Source: Amycolatopsis thermoflava N1165 (GTDB lineage Bacteria > Actinomycetota > Actinomycetes > Mycobacteriales > Pseudonocardiaceae). Taken from it: a stretch of DNA of 64,000 bases. Position 1 is the stretch's first letter, and each line of letters begins with the position of its first letter. Below, one piece after another: positions 34,678 through 43,247 of the stretch. Both the position numbers and the translations under genes were made by a program. Location of the stretch: positions 5,624,360-5,688,359 of the forward strand of contig NZ_KI421511.1 in assembly GCF_000473265.1 (NCBI RefSeq), read 5' to 3'. Under the pieces are notes generated by a model. That model was not told the origin of the DNA. It worked only from the letters and a program-made list of their open reading frames with translations, and ran no database searches.

Positions 34678-35198
34678 CGCTGCGGCAGGTGCGCGGCCAC
34701 GATCGGCGCCGCGCGTTCGGCCACCACGCACGACTTGCTCGGGTCCAGCAGGTTCTGCCCGCTGAGCACCACGAACTCCATCTCACCGAGCTTGACGGCC
34801 AGGTTGCACAGCCAGTCGCCCATGATCGAGCTGTAGTGCTGCCACGTGATGCCGCCGATCTGCTTCTCCCCGAGCGGCTGCGCGGCGAAGTACTCCTCCA
34901 TCGTCTGGTCGGTGCCGTAGTAGGCCTGCAGCGAGTCGTCGAGGCTGGCGTCCGGGTCGAGTGAGCGCCATTCGCAGCCCGGCGGCACCCGGTAGGAGGG
35001 CTGGGCCGGCTTCGGCGTCCCCGGGCCGAGCCCCAGCTCGGCGGCCTCGTCGGTGGTGAGCAGCGTGCACGGGTCGGTCGAGCTGACCGGCGCCACCGTG
35101 ATCCGCCCCGGCGCGGGCTGCGGTGTCCCGCTGACCGTGGTCGTGCACGCGCTGACCAGGCCGGCCGCTGCCACCACCACGGCGATCCGCCACCTCAC
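34674..35198 (-). CDS. DUF3558 lipoprotein
   Basis: A 174-residue lipoprotein with a signal sequence ending in the lipobox LVSACTTT. The mature part has the DUF3558 pattern DPCTLLTTDEAAELGL, PPGCEWRS and a Cys near the C-terminus (SKSCVVAE). Such proteins are abundant in Pseudonocardiaceae and mycobacteria and face the cell envelope; function unknown. Start is GTG. Confidence 0.85.
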   Translation of the reverse strand: MRWRIAVVVAAAGLVSACTTTVSGTPQPAPGRITVAPVSSTDPCTLLTTDEAAELGLGPGTPKPAQPSYRVPPGCEWRSLDPDASLDDSLQAYYGTDQTMEEYFAAQPLGEKQIGGITWQHYSSIMGDWLCNLAVKLGEMEFVVLSGQNLLDPSKSCVVAERAAPIVAAHLPQR

Positions 35199-35306
35199 TG
35201 AATGCCTCCCCGGACCAGGTTTAACCGCTCGGTAACTCGCGGCGTGATCGGTTGTCCCACGCCGAACCTAGCCTGGCTGGCGCTGCCGGGAGAGGGAGAC
35301 GCCGCG

Positions 35307-36062
35307 ATGACAGCTGATCCGTTCGAGATCACCCTGCCGGTCCAGACCGGGATCGGTGTGGTCGCGCCGTTCGACTTCGCCCTCGACCGGGAGCTGTGGC
35401 GCTGGGTGCCGGACCACGCGTGCCTGCACACGACGCGCCTGCCCTACCTGCCCGAGCCGGTCACCGTGCAGCTCGCCGAGGCGCTGGCCGACCCGCACGG
35501 CGTCCGCCGCGCCACCCGCGACCTGCTCGTCCCCGAACCCGAGGTGGTCGCCTACTCGTGCACGTCCGGCAGCTTCATCGGCGGCGCGGCGGGCGAGGCC
35601 GCCCTGGTCGCGGCGATGCTCGATGCCGGGGCGCCACGCGCGGTCACCACCTCCGGCGCGATGGTCAGCGCGCTGGAGTCGCTCGGCGTGCGCCGGGTCG
35701 CGGTGGTCACGCCGTATGTGGACGCGGTCACCGACCGGCTGGTGTCGTTCCTCGCCGAGTACGGCATCACCACGACCGCGAGCGTCGGGCTCGGCATGCT
35801 CGGCGACATCTGGAAGATGACCTACGCGCACGTGCTGGCCGCGGTCGCCGAGCTGGACACCACCGGCGCCGACGCGTTGTTCGTGAGCTGCACGAACGTC
35901 CCCACCTACGACGTGATCGAGCCGCTGCGGCGGCGCCTGGGCATCCCGGTGCTCACCGCCAACCAGGTGACCATGTGGTCGGCCCTGCGCGCCGCCGGCG
36001 TGCCACTCGACTGGGACCTGGGCGCGCCCGCGCGGCGGGAGTTCGGGCTGGCGACCGGGTAG
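35307..36062 (+). CDS. Maleate isomerase / arylmalonate decarboxylase-like (Asp/Glu racemase superfamily)
   Basis: A 251-residue protein with two Cys at the expected catalytic places, [14 protein letters not shown] and [15 protein letters not shown]. This is the arrangement of maleate cis-trans isomerase and relatives, where one Cys attacks the double bond and the other gives a proton. [20 protein letters not shown] lies between. The substrate is probably a small unsaturated or substituted dicarboxylate. The ATG start follows an AGAGGGAG ribosome site. It lies upstream of serS on the same strand, without an obvious link. Confidence 0.85.
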   Translation: MTADPFEITLPVQTGIGVVAPFDFALDRELWRWVPDHACLHTTRLPYLPEPVTVQLAEALADPHGVRRATRDLLVPEPEVVAYSCTSGSFIGGAAGEAALVAAMLDAGAPRAVTTSGAMVSALESLGVRRVAVVTPYVDAVTDRLVSFLAEYGITTTASVGLGMLGDIWKMTYAHVLAAVAELDTTGADALFVSCTNVPTYDVIEPLRRRLGIPVLTANQVTMWSALRAAGVPLDWDLGAPARREFGLATG

Positions 36063-36129
36063 CGCGAAACCCGCTGGTCGGGCTCGTTACGCTGGAGCGC
36101 ATCCGTACCGGCTCGCACCAGGAGTACTG

Positions 36130-37419
36130 ATGCACGACCCCCGCCAGCTGCTCGACCCCGAGGTGGACGCGGCCGCCAAGCTGCGCCGTCGCGGGTACGT
36201 GCTCGACACCGACCACCTGAGCAAGCTGGTGAGCAGGCGGTCCTCCGTCATCAGCGAGGGCGACCAGGCGCGGGCCGAGTCGAAGAAGGCCGCGGCCGAG
36301 GTCGGCGCCGCCGCCAAGCGCGGTGAGGACGTCACCGAGCTGCGCGAGCGGGCCCGCGAGCTGAAGAACCGGATCACCCGGCTCGAGGAGGAGCAGCGGG
36401 AGGTCGAGGCGGAGCTGCACGAGTTCCTGCTCGGCATCCCGAACATCCCGCTCGACGAGATCCCGGACGGCGCCACCGAAGAGTTCGCCGAGGAGGTGCG
36501 CCGCGTCGGCACGCCGCCGGAGTTCGACTTCGCGCCGCTCGACCACGTCGACCTCGGCGAGCGCGCCGGGATCCTCGACCTGGGCCGCGCGACCAAGCTG
36601 TCCGGCCCGCGGTTCGCGGTGTTCAAGGGCGCCGGGTCGCGGCTGCAGCGCGCGCTGGCGCAGTTCTTCCTCGACGTGCACACGGGCGAGCACGGCTACA
36701 CCGAGTTCAGCCTGCCCGCGCTGGTCACCCGGCAGACCATGACCGGCACCGGCCAGCTGCCGAAGTTCGAGGAGGACCTGTTCCGCACCGGGGTGGCGGA
36801 CCGGGAGCTGTTCCTCATCCCGACCGCCGAGGTGCCGCTGGTCAACCTGCACGCGGGCGAGATCCTGCAGCTGGAGGACCTGCCACTGCGCTACACCGCG
36901 CACACACCGTGCTTCCGCTCGGAAGCCGGCTCGTACGGCAAGGACACCCGCGGCCTGATCCGGCAGCACGAGTTCTCCAAGGTCGAGCTGGTGCAGTTCG
37001 TCGAGGAGGAGCGCTCGCGCGAGGCGCTGGACGAGATCCTGTCGCACGCCGAGGCGCCGCTGCGCAAGCTCGGGCTGCCGTACCGGGTCATCAAGCTCGC
37101 GGCGGGCGACACCGGGTTCTCCGCGCAGATCACCTTCGACGTCGAGGTGTGGCTGCCCAGCCAGGGCACCTACCGGGAGATCTCCAGCGCGTCGGACACC
37201 GGCACGTTCCAGGCGCGCCGGGCGAACATCCGCGGCAAGGGCAAGGACGGCAAGCGGGCGCAGATCGCCACGCTGAACGCGTCCGGCCTGCCGATCGGGC
37301 GGACGCTGGTGGCGGTGCTGGAGAACAACCAGCAGGCCGATGGCTCGATCCGGATCCCCGAGGCGCTGGTGCCCTACACCGGGTTCGCGGTCATCAACCC
37401 CGACGGGACGACCTCCTAA
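36130..37419 (+). CDS. serS: Seryl-tRNA synthetase
   Basis: A 429-residue class II aminoacyl-tRNA synthetase that charges tRNA-Ser. The N-terminal antiparallel coiled coil (about 30-105) that grips the tRNA long arm is rich in Arg, Lys and Glu. Catalytic motifs are [14 protein letters not shown], motif 2 with [14 protein letters not shown] and RQHEFSKVE, and motif 3 [16 protein letters not shown]. Length is normal. An AGGAGTACTG ribosome site precedes the ATG. Followed by a 15-base palindrome. Confidence 0.97.
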   Translation: MHDPRQLLDPEVDAAAKLRRRGYVLDTDHLSKLVSRRSSVISEGDQARAESKKAAAEVGAAAKRGEDVTELRERARELKNRITRLEEEQREVEAELHEFLLGIPNIPLDEIPDGATEEFAEEVRRVGTPPEFDFAPLDHVDLGERAGILDLGRATKLSGPRFAVFKGAGSRLQRALAQFFLDVHTGEHGYTEFSLPALVTRQTMTGTGQLPKFEEDLFRTGVADRELFLIPTAEVPLVNLHAGEILQLEDLPLRYTAHTPCFRSEAGSYGKDTRGLIRQHEFSKVELVQFVEEERSREALDEILSHAEAPLRKLGLPYRVIKLAAGDTGFSAQITFDVEVWLPSQGTYREISSASDTGTFQARRANIRGKGKDGKRAQIATLNASGLPIGRTLVAVLENNQQADGSIRIPEALVPYTGFAVINPDGTTS

Positions 37420-37428
37420 CCGGTCGCC

Positions 37429-37443
37429 TGTCCAACTTGGACA
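37429..37443. promoter_or_regulatory. 15-base palindrome TGTCCAACTTGGACA
   Basis: A perfect palindrome around a single central C, 10 bases after serS and about 115 bases before the PRC-barrel gene. It could be an operator of the downstream stress-type gene or part of a weak serS terminator. No regulator can be named. Confidence 0.4.
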
Positions 37444-37557
37444 ACCTTCCCCGCGGCTGGGGGACGCTCACGTGAGTGATCCCCGATGGTGTCAGTTTCG
37501 CACCCCCACCGATCCGTCTACACCCATGGCGGAACGGAAACGGGGAAGGAGTGAGCA

Positions 37558-38304
37558 ATGACTGGCACCATGCGTCCCGAGGAGCTCATGGAGAACGCGG
37601 TGGTGGACACCCACGGCCGCAAGATCGGGAAGGTCGGCACGGTCTACGTCGCCGACGACACGCAGCAGCCGGAGTGGGTCACGGTCCGCACCGGCATGTT
37701 CGGGCACAAGGAGAGTTTCGTGCCGCTCAAGGGCGCCACGATGGACCGTGACGGCCTGCACGTGCAGGTGACCAAGGAGAAGGTGTCCGAGGCGCCGCAG
37801 ACCGACGGCGACCGGCACCTGTCCGAACAGGAATCCGCCGAGCTGTACCGGTTCTACGACATGCCGGCGCCGCGGGCCAGCCAGGAGAACCGGGGCGGCC
37901 GCACCACGCCGCAGCCCGGCAAGCGCGGCACCACCGGCGAGTCGATGACCCGCTCGGAGGAACGGCTGAACGTCGGCACCGAGCGCGTCGAGACCGGCCG
38001 GGTGAAGCTGCGCAAGTACACCGTCACCGAGGAGCAGCAGGTCAAGGTGCCGGTGACGCACGAAGAGGTGCGGCTGGAGCGCGAGCCGATCACCGACGGC
38101 GAGCGGGGCAACGCGCGGATCTCCGACGAGGAGCAGGAAATCACCCTGCACGAGGAGCGCCCGAAGGTCGAGAAGGAGACCGTGCCGGTCGAAAAGGTGC
38201 GGCTGGCGAAGGAAACCGTGCGCGACGAGGAGACCGTGTCCGGCCAGGTGCGCAAGGAGCGCGTCGAGATGGAGGACGACACCAAGCAGCGCCGCAACCG
38301 CTGA
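37558..38304 (+). CDS. PRC-barrel and DUF2382 protein
   Basis: A 248-residue protein. The N-terminal PRC-barrel (about 8-75) has NAVVDTHGRKIGKVGTVYVAD and a linker rich in Gly, Arg and Gln. The C-terminal DUF2382 domain (about 130-245) holds LRKYTVTEEQQVKVPVTHEE and repeated E-x-V-P-V-x-K-E blocks. Such proteins are often induced by desiccation or oxidative stress in actinobacteria and Deinococcus, with unknown molecular role. An AAGGAG ribosome site lies before the ATG. A strong terminator follows. Confidence 0.88.
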   Translation: MTGTMRPEELMENAVVDTHGRKIGKVGTVYVADDTQQPEWVTVRTGMFGHKESFVPLKGATMDRDGLHVQVTKEKVSEAPQTDGDRHLSEQESAELYRFYDMPAPRASQENRGGRTTPQPGKRGTTGESMTRSEERLNVGTERVETGRVKLRKYTVTEEQQVKVPVTHEEVRLEREPITDGERGNARISDEEQEITLHEERPKVEKETVPVEKVRLAKETVRDEETVSGQVRKERVEMEDDTKQRRNR

Positions 38305-38309
38305 CGCGG

Positions 38310-38342
38310 GGACGCCACGGTGGTGGCGCCACCGTGGCGTCC
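38310..38342. terminator. Bidirectional hairpin terminator
   Basis: GGACGCCACGGTGG (38310-38323) pairs perfectly with CCACCGTGGCGTCC (38329-38342) across a 5-base loop. It lies between the convergent DUF2382 and dehalogenase genes and can serve both. Confidence 0.75.
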
Positions 38343-38349
38343 GCGGCTG

Positions 38350-39255
38350 TCAGCCGGTGACGAACCGGGCGATGATGCGGCCCAGCTCCTCGCCCTGGTC
38401 CTCCTGCAGGAAGTGGCCCGCGTTCTCCAGGGTCCGGTGGTCCTGGCCTGCCGCGCCCTTCATGGCGCGCTGCAGGACGGGGGCCGCCGGGCCGGTGATC
38501 GGGTCGCTGTCGCCGAAGGCGCAGAGGAACGGGATGTCCAGTTCGGACAGCACGGCCCAGGCGCGGCGGTTCGCCTCGCTCGCCGGATCGTCCGGAGTGG
38601 TCGGGACCAGCCCGGGCATGGCGCGCGGGCCTGCCTTGTACATCTCGTTGGGGAACGGGGCGTCGTAGGCGGCGCGCTCTTCTTCGGTGAGCTTGGTGCG
38701 ACAGCCGGACTGCACGAACCGTCCGATGTCGAGCACCGGCGCCTTCTGCACGGCGGCGCGGAACGCGAGCCACTCGTCCGGCATGGACTGGTCACCGGTC
38801 GGCAGGACGGTGTTGGCCGCCACCACGCGCGCGAACCGGTCCGGGTTCTCGGCGACGACGCGCAGCCCGATCAGGCCGCCCCAGTCCTGCCCGACCAGCG
38901 TGACGTCACGCAGGTCGAGCGCGTCGAACGCGAACGAGCGGATCCACTCGACGTGCCGCGCGTAGGTGTGGTCGGCGACGTCGACGGGCTTGTCGGAGCG
39001 GCCGAAGCCGATCAGGTCGGGCGCGATCGCTCTGATCCCGGCGTCGGCCAGGACCGGCAGCACCTTGCGGTAGAGGAAGGACCAGCTCGGCTCGCCGTGC
39101 AGGAGCAGCACGACGGGACCGTCGAACGGGCCTGCCTCCACGTAGGAGATCCGGACGATGCCGTCGTGCTCGCTCTCCAGGTCGCAGTAGAGCGGCGGGT
39201 AGTCGAAGTCGGGGAGGTCGGTGAACCGGTCTTCGGGAGTCCTCAGCAGGCGCAC
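38350..39255 (-). CDS. Haloalkane dehalogenase
   Basis: A 301-residue alpha/beta hydrolase with oxyanion-hole motif LLHGEPSWSFLYRKV, nucleophile Asp in LVGQDWGGLIGL, the halide-binding Trp next to it, and the catalytic His in LENAGHFLQED. The N-terminal RTPEDRFTDLPDFDYPPLY matches subfamily I (DhlA/DhmA type). It cleaves carbon-halogen bonds of small haloalkanes by water. The physiological substrate in actinomycetes is usually not known. Single gene, convergent with the DUF2382 gene. Confidence 0.9.
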   Translation of the reverse strand: MRLLRTPEDRFTDLPDFDYPPLYCDLESEHDGIVRISYVEAGPFDGPVVLLLHGEPSWSFLYRKVLPVLADAGIRAIAPDLIGFGRSDKPVDVADHTYARHVEWIRSFAFDALDLRDVTLVGQDWGGLIGLRVVAENPDRFARVVAANTVLPTGDQSMPDEWLAFRAAVQKAPVLDIGRFVQSGCRTKLTEEERAAYDAPFPNEMYKAGPRAMPGLVPTTPDDPASEANRRAWAVLSELDIPFLCAFGDSDPITGPAAPVLQRAMKGAAGQDHRTLENAGHFLQEDQGEELGRIIARFVTG

Positions 39256-39278
39256 ACACCCACCCTAGGGGCTTCGCG

Positions 39279-39731
39279 TCAGCTGATCGAGACCGCGACG
39301 ACGAGACCCAGCGCCAGGTGCGCGGCCGCGACCACGATGCTCGCGGGTGCGAACACCTCGCTCTGGATGGTGCCCTTCACGTCGATCCGGGTCGACCACT
39401 CCAGCAGGCGCACCGCCAGCACCTGCACGATGATCCCGAGCAGGCCGTAGACCAGCGAGGTGATCAGGCCCTCGGTGAGGTCGCTGGCCGAGTTGAAGAT
39501 CGCGACGACCACGATGAACGCCATCGACAGCATCCCAGAGGCCGTGACGATCACCGCGTTCGGCAGGCCGCGGCGCACCAGGTCGGACAGCTTGCCGGGG
39601 GTGGTCCAGTCGATCGCGTAGAACCCGACCAACATCAGCAGCAGACCGATGACGCCGTACAGCAGGATCGCACCGATCCCGCGCACGAGGTCGGAACCGA
39701 ACGTCTCGGCCAGCGCGAGGGTGTAGGTCAC
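39279..39731 (-). CDS. DUF350 membrane protein (YjfL-like)
   Basis: A 150-residue integral membrane protein with about four hydrophobic helices and no other domain, fitting DUF350: GLLLMLVGFYAIDWTTPGKL, then ITSLVYGLLGIIVQVLAVRLL. In gamma-proteobacteria, YjfL (DUF350) is encoded with YjfC, an ATP-grasp ligase, and YjfM. Here it directly follows a YjfC-like ligase gene (43-base gap) and a YjfM-like gene, so the same functional set is present. Molecular role unknown; a membrane partner of the ligase is inferred. Confidence 0.85.
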   Translation of the reverse strand: MTYTLALAETFGSDLVRGIGAILLYGVIGLLLMLVGFYAIDWTTPGKLSDLVRRGLPNAVIVTASGMLSMAFIVVVAIFNSASDLTEGLITSLVYGLLGIIVQVLAVRLLEWSTRIDVKGTIQSEVFAPASIVVAAAHLALGLVVAVSIS

Positions 39732-39774
39732 GGATTCTCCCAGTTAGGTGGTGTGGATGATCGCGGGTGGTTTA

Positions 39775-40941
39775 TCACGATTGCGGGATGCGGTGTGGGA
39801 CGAACGCGGCGCCGTCGTCGGTGACGAGGCCCGCCGTCTCCCGGATGCCCAGGCCGGCTGACGAGTCGCCGACGATCCACGCGCCCAGCGCCGGGCGGAA
39901 CCCGTCGAACTCGGGCAGCGGGTCGAACGCCTGGTAGACGTACCCCTCGGCGCCGTAGACGCCGCCGGTCTCGGTCTCGTAGCCGGGCGCGACGATCTGC
40001 ACGTTGGCGCCCTCGCGGCCCAGTTTCGGCTTGCGCACGTACTCGGTGAGGACGCCGGGCTGGTCGACGAACGCGGGCAGCAGGTTCGGGTGGCCCGGGT
40101 AGTTCTCCCACAGGATCGCCAGCAGCGTCTTGTTGGAGAGCAGCATCTTCCACAGCGGCTCGATCCACAGGGTGCGCGGCAGCGATTCGGCGGCGTAGCG
40201 GCCGAACTCCTCCTCGACCACCCACTCCCACGGGTACAGCTTGACCACGGTGTTCATCGGCGCCTCTTCGAGGTCGACGAACCGCTTGAGCACCGGGTCC
40301 CAGCCGATCTCCTCGATCGCCAGCCCGACGGTGTCCAGGCCGGCCTCGGCCGCGGTCTCCTGCAGGTAGGAGGTGGTGATGTGGTCCTCGCCCGTCGGGT
40401 CGGCGCTGGACCAGGTGAAGTACAGCTCGTTGCTGGGCAGCTGGCCGCGGATCTCCTGCCAGCGCTCGACGAGCCGTTCGTGCACCGAGTTCCACTGGTC
40501 GTCGTCCGGGAAGACCTCGGTCTTCCAGTGCCACTGCAGCACCGACGCCTCCAGCAGCGACGTCGGCGTGTCGGCGTTGTACTCCAGCAGCTTCGCCGGG
40601 CCGTTGCCGTCGTAGCGCAGGTCGAAGCGGCCGTAGACGTGCGGGTCGCGGCGCTTCCACGACTCGGCGATGTGCGGCCACACCCACTCCGGGATGCCGA
40701 ACTCGCGGTAACGCTCGGTCAGCACGACGTTGTCGACGGCCTCCAGGCACATCGAATGCAGCAGCTCGACGTCGGCTTCGAGGCTGAGCACCTCGTCCAT
40801 CTCCAGGACGTAGTGCACCGACTCGTCCCAGTACGGCCGCTCCTGACCCGATCCGTAGCGGGCGGGCGTGCCGAACACGAGGCCCTGCTCTTCGACGATG
40901 CGCTGCCAGTCCCGCCGCGGCTGGGCGGTCCCCCTCCGCAC
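39775..40941 (-). CDS. Glutathionylspermidine synthase-like ATP-grasp amide ligase (YjfC-like)
   Basis: A 388-residue ligase with the GSP-synthetase C-terminal domain. Landmarks are GRFDLRYDGNGPAKLLEYNADTP, TSLLEASVLQWHW, the ATP-grasp lysine and acidic region around LYPWEWVVEEEFGRY, and LLAILWENYPGHPNLLPA followed by YVRKPKLGREGANV. The amidase half found in E. coli GspA is absent. Actinobacteria lack glutathione, so the true product is unlikely to be glutathionylspermidine. A peptide or protein amide bond is more likely. GTG start one base after the stop of the upstream gene. Confidence 0.88.
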   Translation of the reverse strand: MRRGTAQPRRDWQRIVEEQGLVFGTPARYGSGQERPYWDESVHYVLEMDEVLSLEADVELLHSMCLEAVDNVVLTERYREFGIPEWVWPHIAESWKRRDPHVYGRFDLRYDGNGPAKLLEYNADTPTSLLEASVLQWHWKTEVFPDDDQWNSVHERLVERWQEIRGQLPSNELYFTWSSADPTGEDHITTSYLQETAAEAGLDTVGLAIEEIGWDPVLKRFVDLEEAPMNTVVKLYPWEWVVEEEFGRYAAESLPRTLWIEPLWKMLLSNKTLLAILWENYPGHPNLLPAFVDQPGVLTEYVRKPKLGREGANVQIVAPGYETETGGVYGAEGYVYQAFDPLPEFDGFRPALGAWIVGDSSAGLGIRETAGLVTDDGAAFVPHRIPQS

Positions 40942-40942
40942 C

Positions 40943-41560
40943 CTAGGATCCCCCGCTCTTCCCGTCGCCGCCGCTGGACTTGCCGCTGATGCCGAAGCCG
41001 CCGCGCTGCACGGTCTTGCCCGACTGGGTCTTGACCGTGGTGTTGCCGGACGGCTTGGTGTAGGTGCCGCCGGACACGGGCTGGCCGACCGTGCCGGTGC
41101 CGCCGTAGTTGTAGCGGTACTGGCTGTACTGGCCGCCACCGATGGGGATGAACCAGAACCCGGTGGCCGAGTTGTAGTACCCGCCGTGGCTGGTGGCGTA
41201 GTTGTCGTCGCAGTACTCGTCCGGCTGGACGGTGCCGTTGCCGTCGGTGCAGACCGCGTTGACCGTCTCCCCGGTGCCCGCGAGGTACCAGGTCGCCACG
41301 ACGGCGACGAGGCCGACCGTGACCCCGCTGCCGATCAGCACCTTCCGCCGGGTGGCGGCCTTCTGCTCCGCCTGGGCGCGTGCCTGCTCCGCGGCGGCCT
41401 CCTGGCGGGCCTGGTCTTCCAGCGCCTGCCGCCGAGCGCGCTGCTCGGCCAGCGTGGGCTCCCGTCGTTTGGCCGTCGACGGGTCCTGGAACCGCATCGA
41501 GCCGCGCGGGGGCTGTTCTCCCGGGGGCTGCTGGCCGCCCGGCGCACCGTCGTCTGTCAT
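40943..41560 (-). CDS. Membrane-anchored YgiB/YjfM-like (DUF1190-type) protein
   Basis: A 205-residue protein with a charged, probably helical cytoplasmic stretch (about 25-75, rich in Ala, Arg, Gln, Glu), one membrane helix (about 78-98), and an exported tail. The tail has VCTDGNGTVQPDEYCDDNY, then GFWFIPIGGGQYSQYRYNYGG, and a Gly/Ser/Thr-rich end. The aromatic W-F-x-P-x-GGG-x-Y pattern resembles YgiB/YjfM. With the ligase and DUF350 genes just downstream it completes a YjfM-YjfC-YjfL-like set. The exported tail could be the target or partner of the ligase, though topology makes this uncertain. GTG at 41569 is an alternative start. Confidence 0.7.
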   Translation of the reverse strand: MTDDGAPGGQQPPGEQPPRGSMRFQDPSTAKRREPTLAEQRARRQALEDQARQEAAAEQARAQAEQKAATRRKVLIGSGVTVGLVAVVATWYLAGTGETVNAVCTDGNGTVQPDEYCDDNYATSHGGYYNSATGFWFIPIGGGQYSQYRYNYGGTGTVGQPVSGGTYTKPSGNTTVKTQSGKTVQRGGFGISGKSSGGDGKSGGS

Positions 41561-41622
41561 CGCGCTCACCCTAACCACCCGCGGGGTGTCCCGTCCCGCT
41601 GACGCAGGCATTATGGGACGCG

Positions 41623-42555
41623 ATGCTCGGAGATGGAGTGGAGAAGACCACGCTGCGTACTCGCCTGGTGATGGCGGGTGTGTTTTTGGGCGCCATCCTG
41701 GCGTTGTCGCTGAGCGTCACGTTCTCGTGGGGAGGCGCCGTCAGCGGCGGCGGCAAGGTGGAGGAGTCCCCCGAGGCGAAGGCCGCGTTCACCGCGCCGC
41801 CCGGCAGTTGTGTCACCTGGACCATGCCGGACGTGTCGGACATCCACGTCGTGCCGTGCACCCAGCCGCACCTGTACGAGGTGACCGGCGTGGTCAACAT
41901 CGGCGACAAGTACCCGCCGAACGCGCCCGCGCCGACGGTCGACCAGTGGCGGGACATCGCGTTGGAACGCTGCACGGCCGGGGTGGAGACGTACCTGAAC
42001 GAGCAGCTCGACCCGTTCGGCCGGTTCACGGTGAGCGCGCTGCGCCCCGGAAACGACGAGTGGGCCGACGGCGACCGCGACATGCGGTGCGTGCTGCAGT
42101 GGGCCGCGCCCGGCGGCAAGCTGGAGCCGATCATCGGCAACGCGGCGGGCCAGTCGCAGTCGGCGGTGTGGGAGCCGGGCACGTGCCTGGCGCTGGCCGA
42201 CAAGACGGTCGGCAACCCGATCGACTGCGCGCAGCCGCACTCCTACGAGATCGTCGCCACGCTGGACCTGAAGACGAAGTTCCCGGACGGCTACCCGTCG
42301 CAGAACGACCAGAAGATCTGGCTGGACACCGAGTGCAACCGGGCGGTCCAGGACTACGCGGGCGAGGTCGACCTGGCGGCGCAGAAGCTGATCCTGACGT
42401 GGGACATCCGGGAGCAGGAAAGCTGGGACGCCGGTTCGACGCTGGTGAACTGCAAGGTCGGCGCCAAGCTGCCGGACAACAGCGGCCTCGCCCCGGTGAC
42501 GGGCAGCATCCGCAAGGCCGGGACGCCGGCTCCGCCCACGACCCCGGGCAGGTAG
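41623..42555 (+). CDS. Septum-formation family membrane protein
   Basis: A 310-residue protein with one N-terminal membrane helix (about 14-38) and two exported copies of the septum-formation domain. The first is CVTWTMPDVSDIHVVPCTQPHLYEVTGVV (quoted from its parts CVTWTMPD and VPCTQPHLYEV) and the second CLALADKTVG with DCAQPHSYEIVATL. The paired C-x-QPH-x-YEV motifs and extra Cys suggest disulfide-stabilised folds. The C-terminus is Pro/Thr-rich. Family members are linked to cell division or envelope upkeep in actinobacteria. Exact role unknown. It sits 6 bases before a metallopeptidase gene. Confidence 0.85.
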   Translation: MLGDGVEKTTLRTRLVMAGVFLGAILALSLSVTFSWGGAVSGGGKVEESPEAKAAFTAPPGSCVTWTMPDVSDIHVVPCTQPHLYEVTGVVNIGDKYPPNAPAPTVDQWRDIALERCTAGVETYLNEQLDPFGRFTVSALRPGNDEWADGDRDMRCVLQWAAPGGKLEPIIGNAAGQSQSAVWEPGTCLALADKTVGNPIDCAQPHSYEIVATLDLKTKFPDGYPSQNDQKIWLDTECNRAVQDYAGEVDLAAQKLILTWDIREQESWDAGSTLVNCKVGAKLPDNSGLAPVTGSIRKAGTPAPPTTPGR

Positions 42556-42561
42556 TGGCCG

Positions 42562-42912
42562 GTGCCCGTGGAGATGTCGAAGGCCCGGTTCGAGGAACTG
42601 GTGGCCGACGCGCTGGACGAGGTGCCGGAGGAACTGGCCGGCGCGATGGACAACGTGGTCGTGCTGGTGGAGGACCACAACGACGAGGCGCCGGACATCC
42701 TCGGCCTCTACCACGGCGTCGCGCTGACCGAACGAACGAGCGACTACGGCGGCGTGCTGCCCGACCGGATCTCGATCTACCGCACCCCGATCCTGGCCAT
42801 GTGCGATTCGGAGGAGCAGGTGGTGGAGGAGGTGCTGATCACGGTGGTGCACGAAATCGCACACCACTTCGGCATCGACGACAGCCGCCTGCACGAACTC
42901 GGCTGGGGCTGA
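42562..42912 (+). CDS. Minimal zincin-like metallopeptidase (DUF1025 family)
   Basis: A 116-residue protein whose C-terminal half carries TVVHEIAHHFGIDDSRLHELGW, i.e. HExxHxxGxxD with the zinc ligands and the catalytic Glu (cited here as HEIAHHFGIDD). The family is a very small zincin with an N-terminal helix (FEELVADALDEVPEEL) and a central beta-sheet. Substrate and proteolytic activity are not established for the family. The GTG start lies 6 bases after the septum-formation gene, so they are co-transcribed. Confidence 0.85.
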   Translation: MPVEMSKARFEELVADALDEVPEELAGAMDNVVVLVEDHNDEAPDILGLYHGVALTERTSDYGGVLPDRISIYRTPILAMCDSEEQVVEEVLITVVHEIAHHFGIDDSRLHELGWG

Positions 42913-43247
42913 CCCTTCTTTAGAGGTGACCCACCAGGGTGGGCCTCGCTCGCGTCCTCCCCGTCGCCTGGCTGCCAACGAGCTTCCCTGCTGCCTGGCC
43001 ACGGGGCGGACGCGAGCCCAGGCCCACCCGCACCCAACGCAACGGCACTACAAACGCAACCACCCCCACGACCCGGCCCCCTCCTCCCCAGAGCTTGCCC
43101 GCCGGCGAGGCACTTCTTTTTCTTTGAACCCAAACCCAAAACCAACCCCCATTTCGGGTTCATCAACTCGCTTCCCGAACCCCTCACATGGCAGCATTCA
43201 AAGCACTGGGGAACCAGCACGCTACCGAGGGTGATCATGAAGGACGC
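42913..43247. other. C-rich intergenic interval with a long imperfect inverted repeat
   Basis: No credible gene. The left part holds an inverted repeat: GGTGGGCCT, GCTCGCGTCC and CCCCGT (42938-42964) against ACGGGGCGGACGCGAGC and AGGCCCACC (43001-43028). The two arms differ by small bulges. It lies 25 bases after the metallopeptidase stop and may be its terminator. From 43030 to 43190 the plus strand is strikingly rich in A and C, with runs such as CCCAAACCCAAAACCAACCC. The MFS promoter should lie near the right end. Confidence 0.55.
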
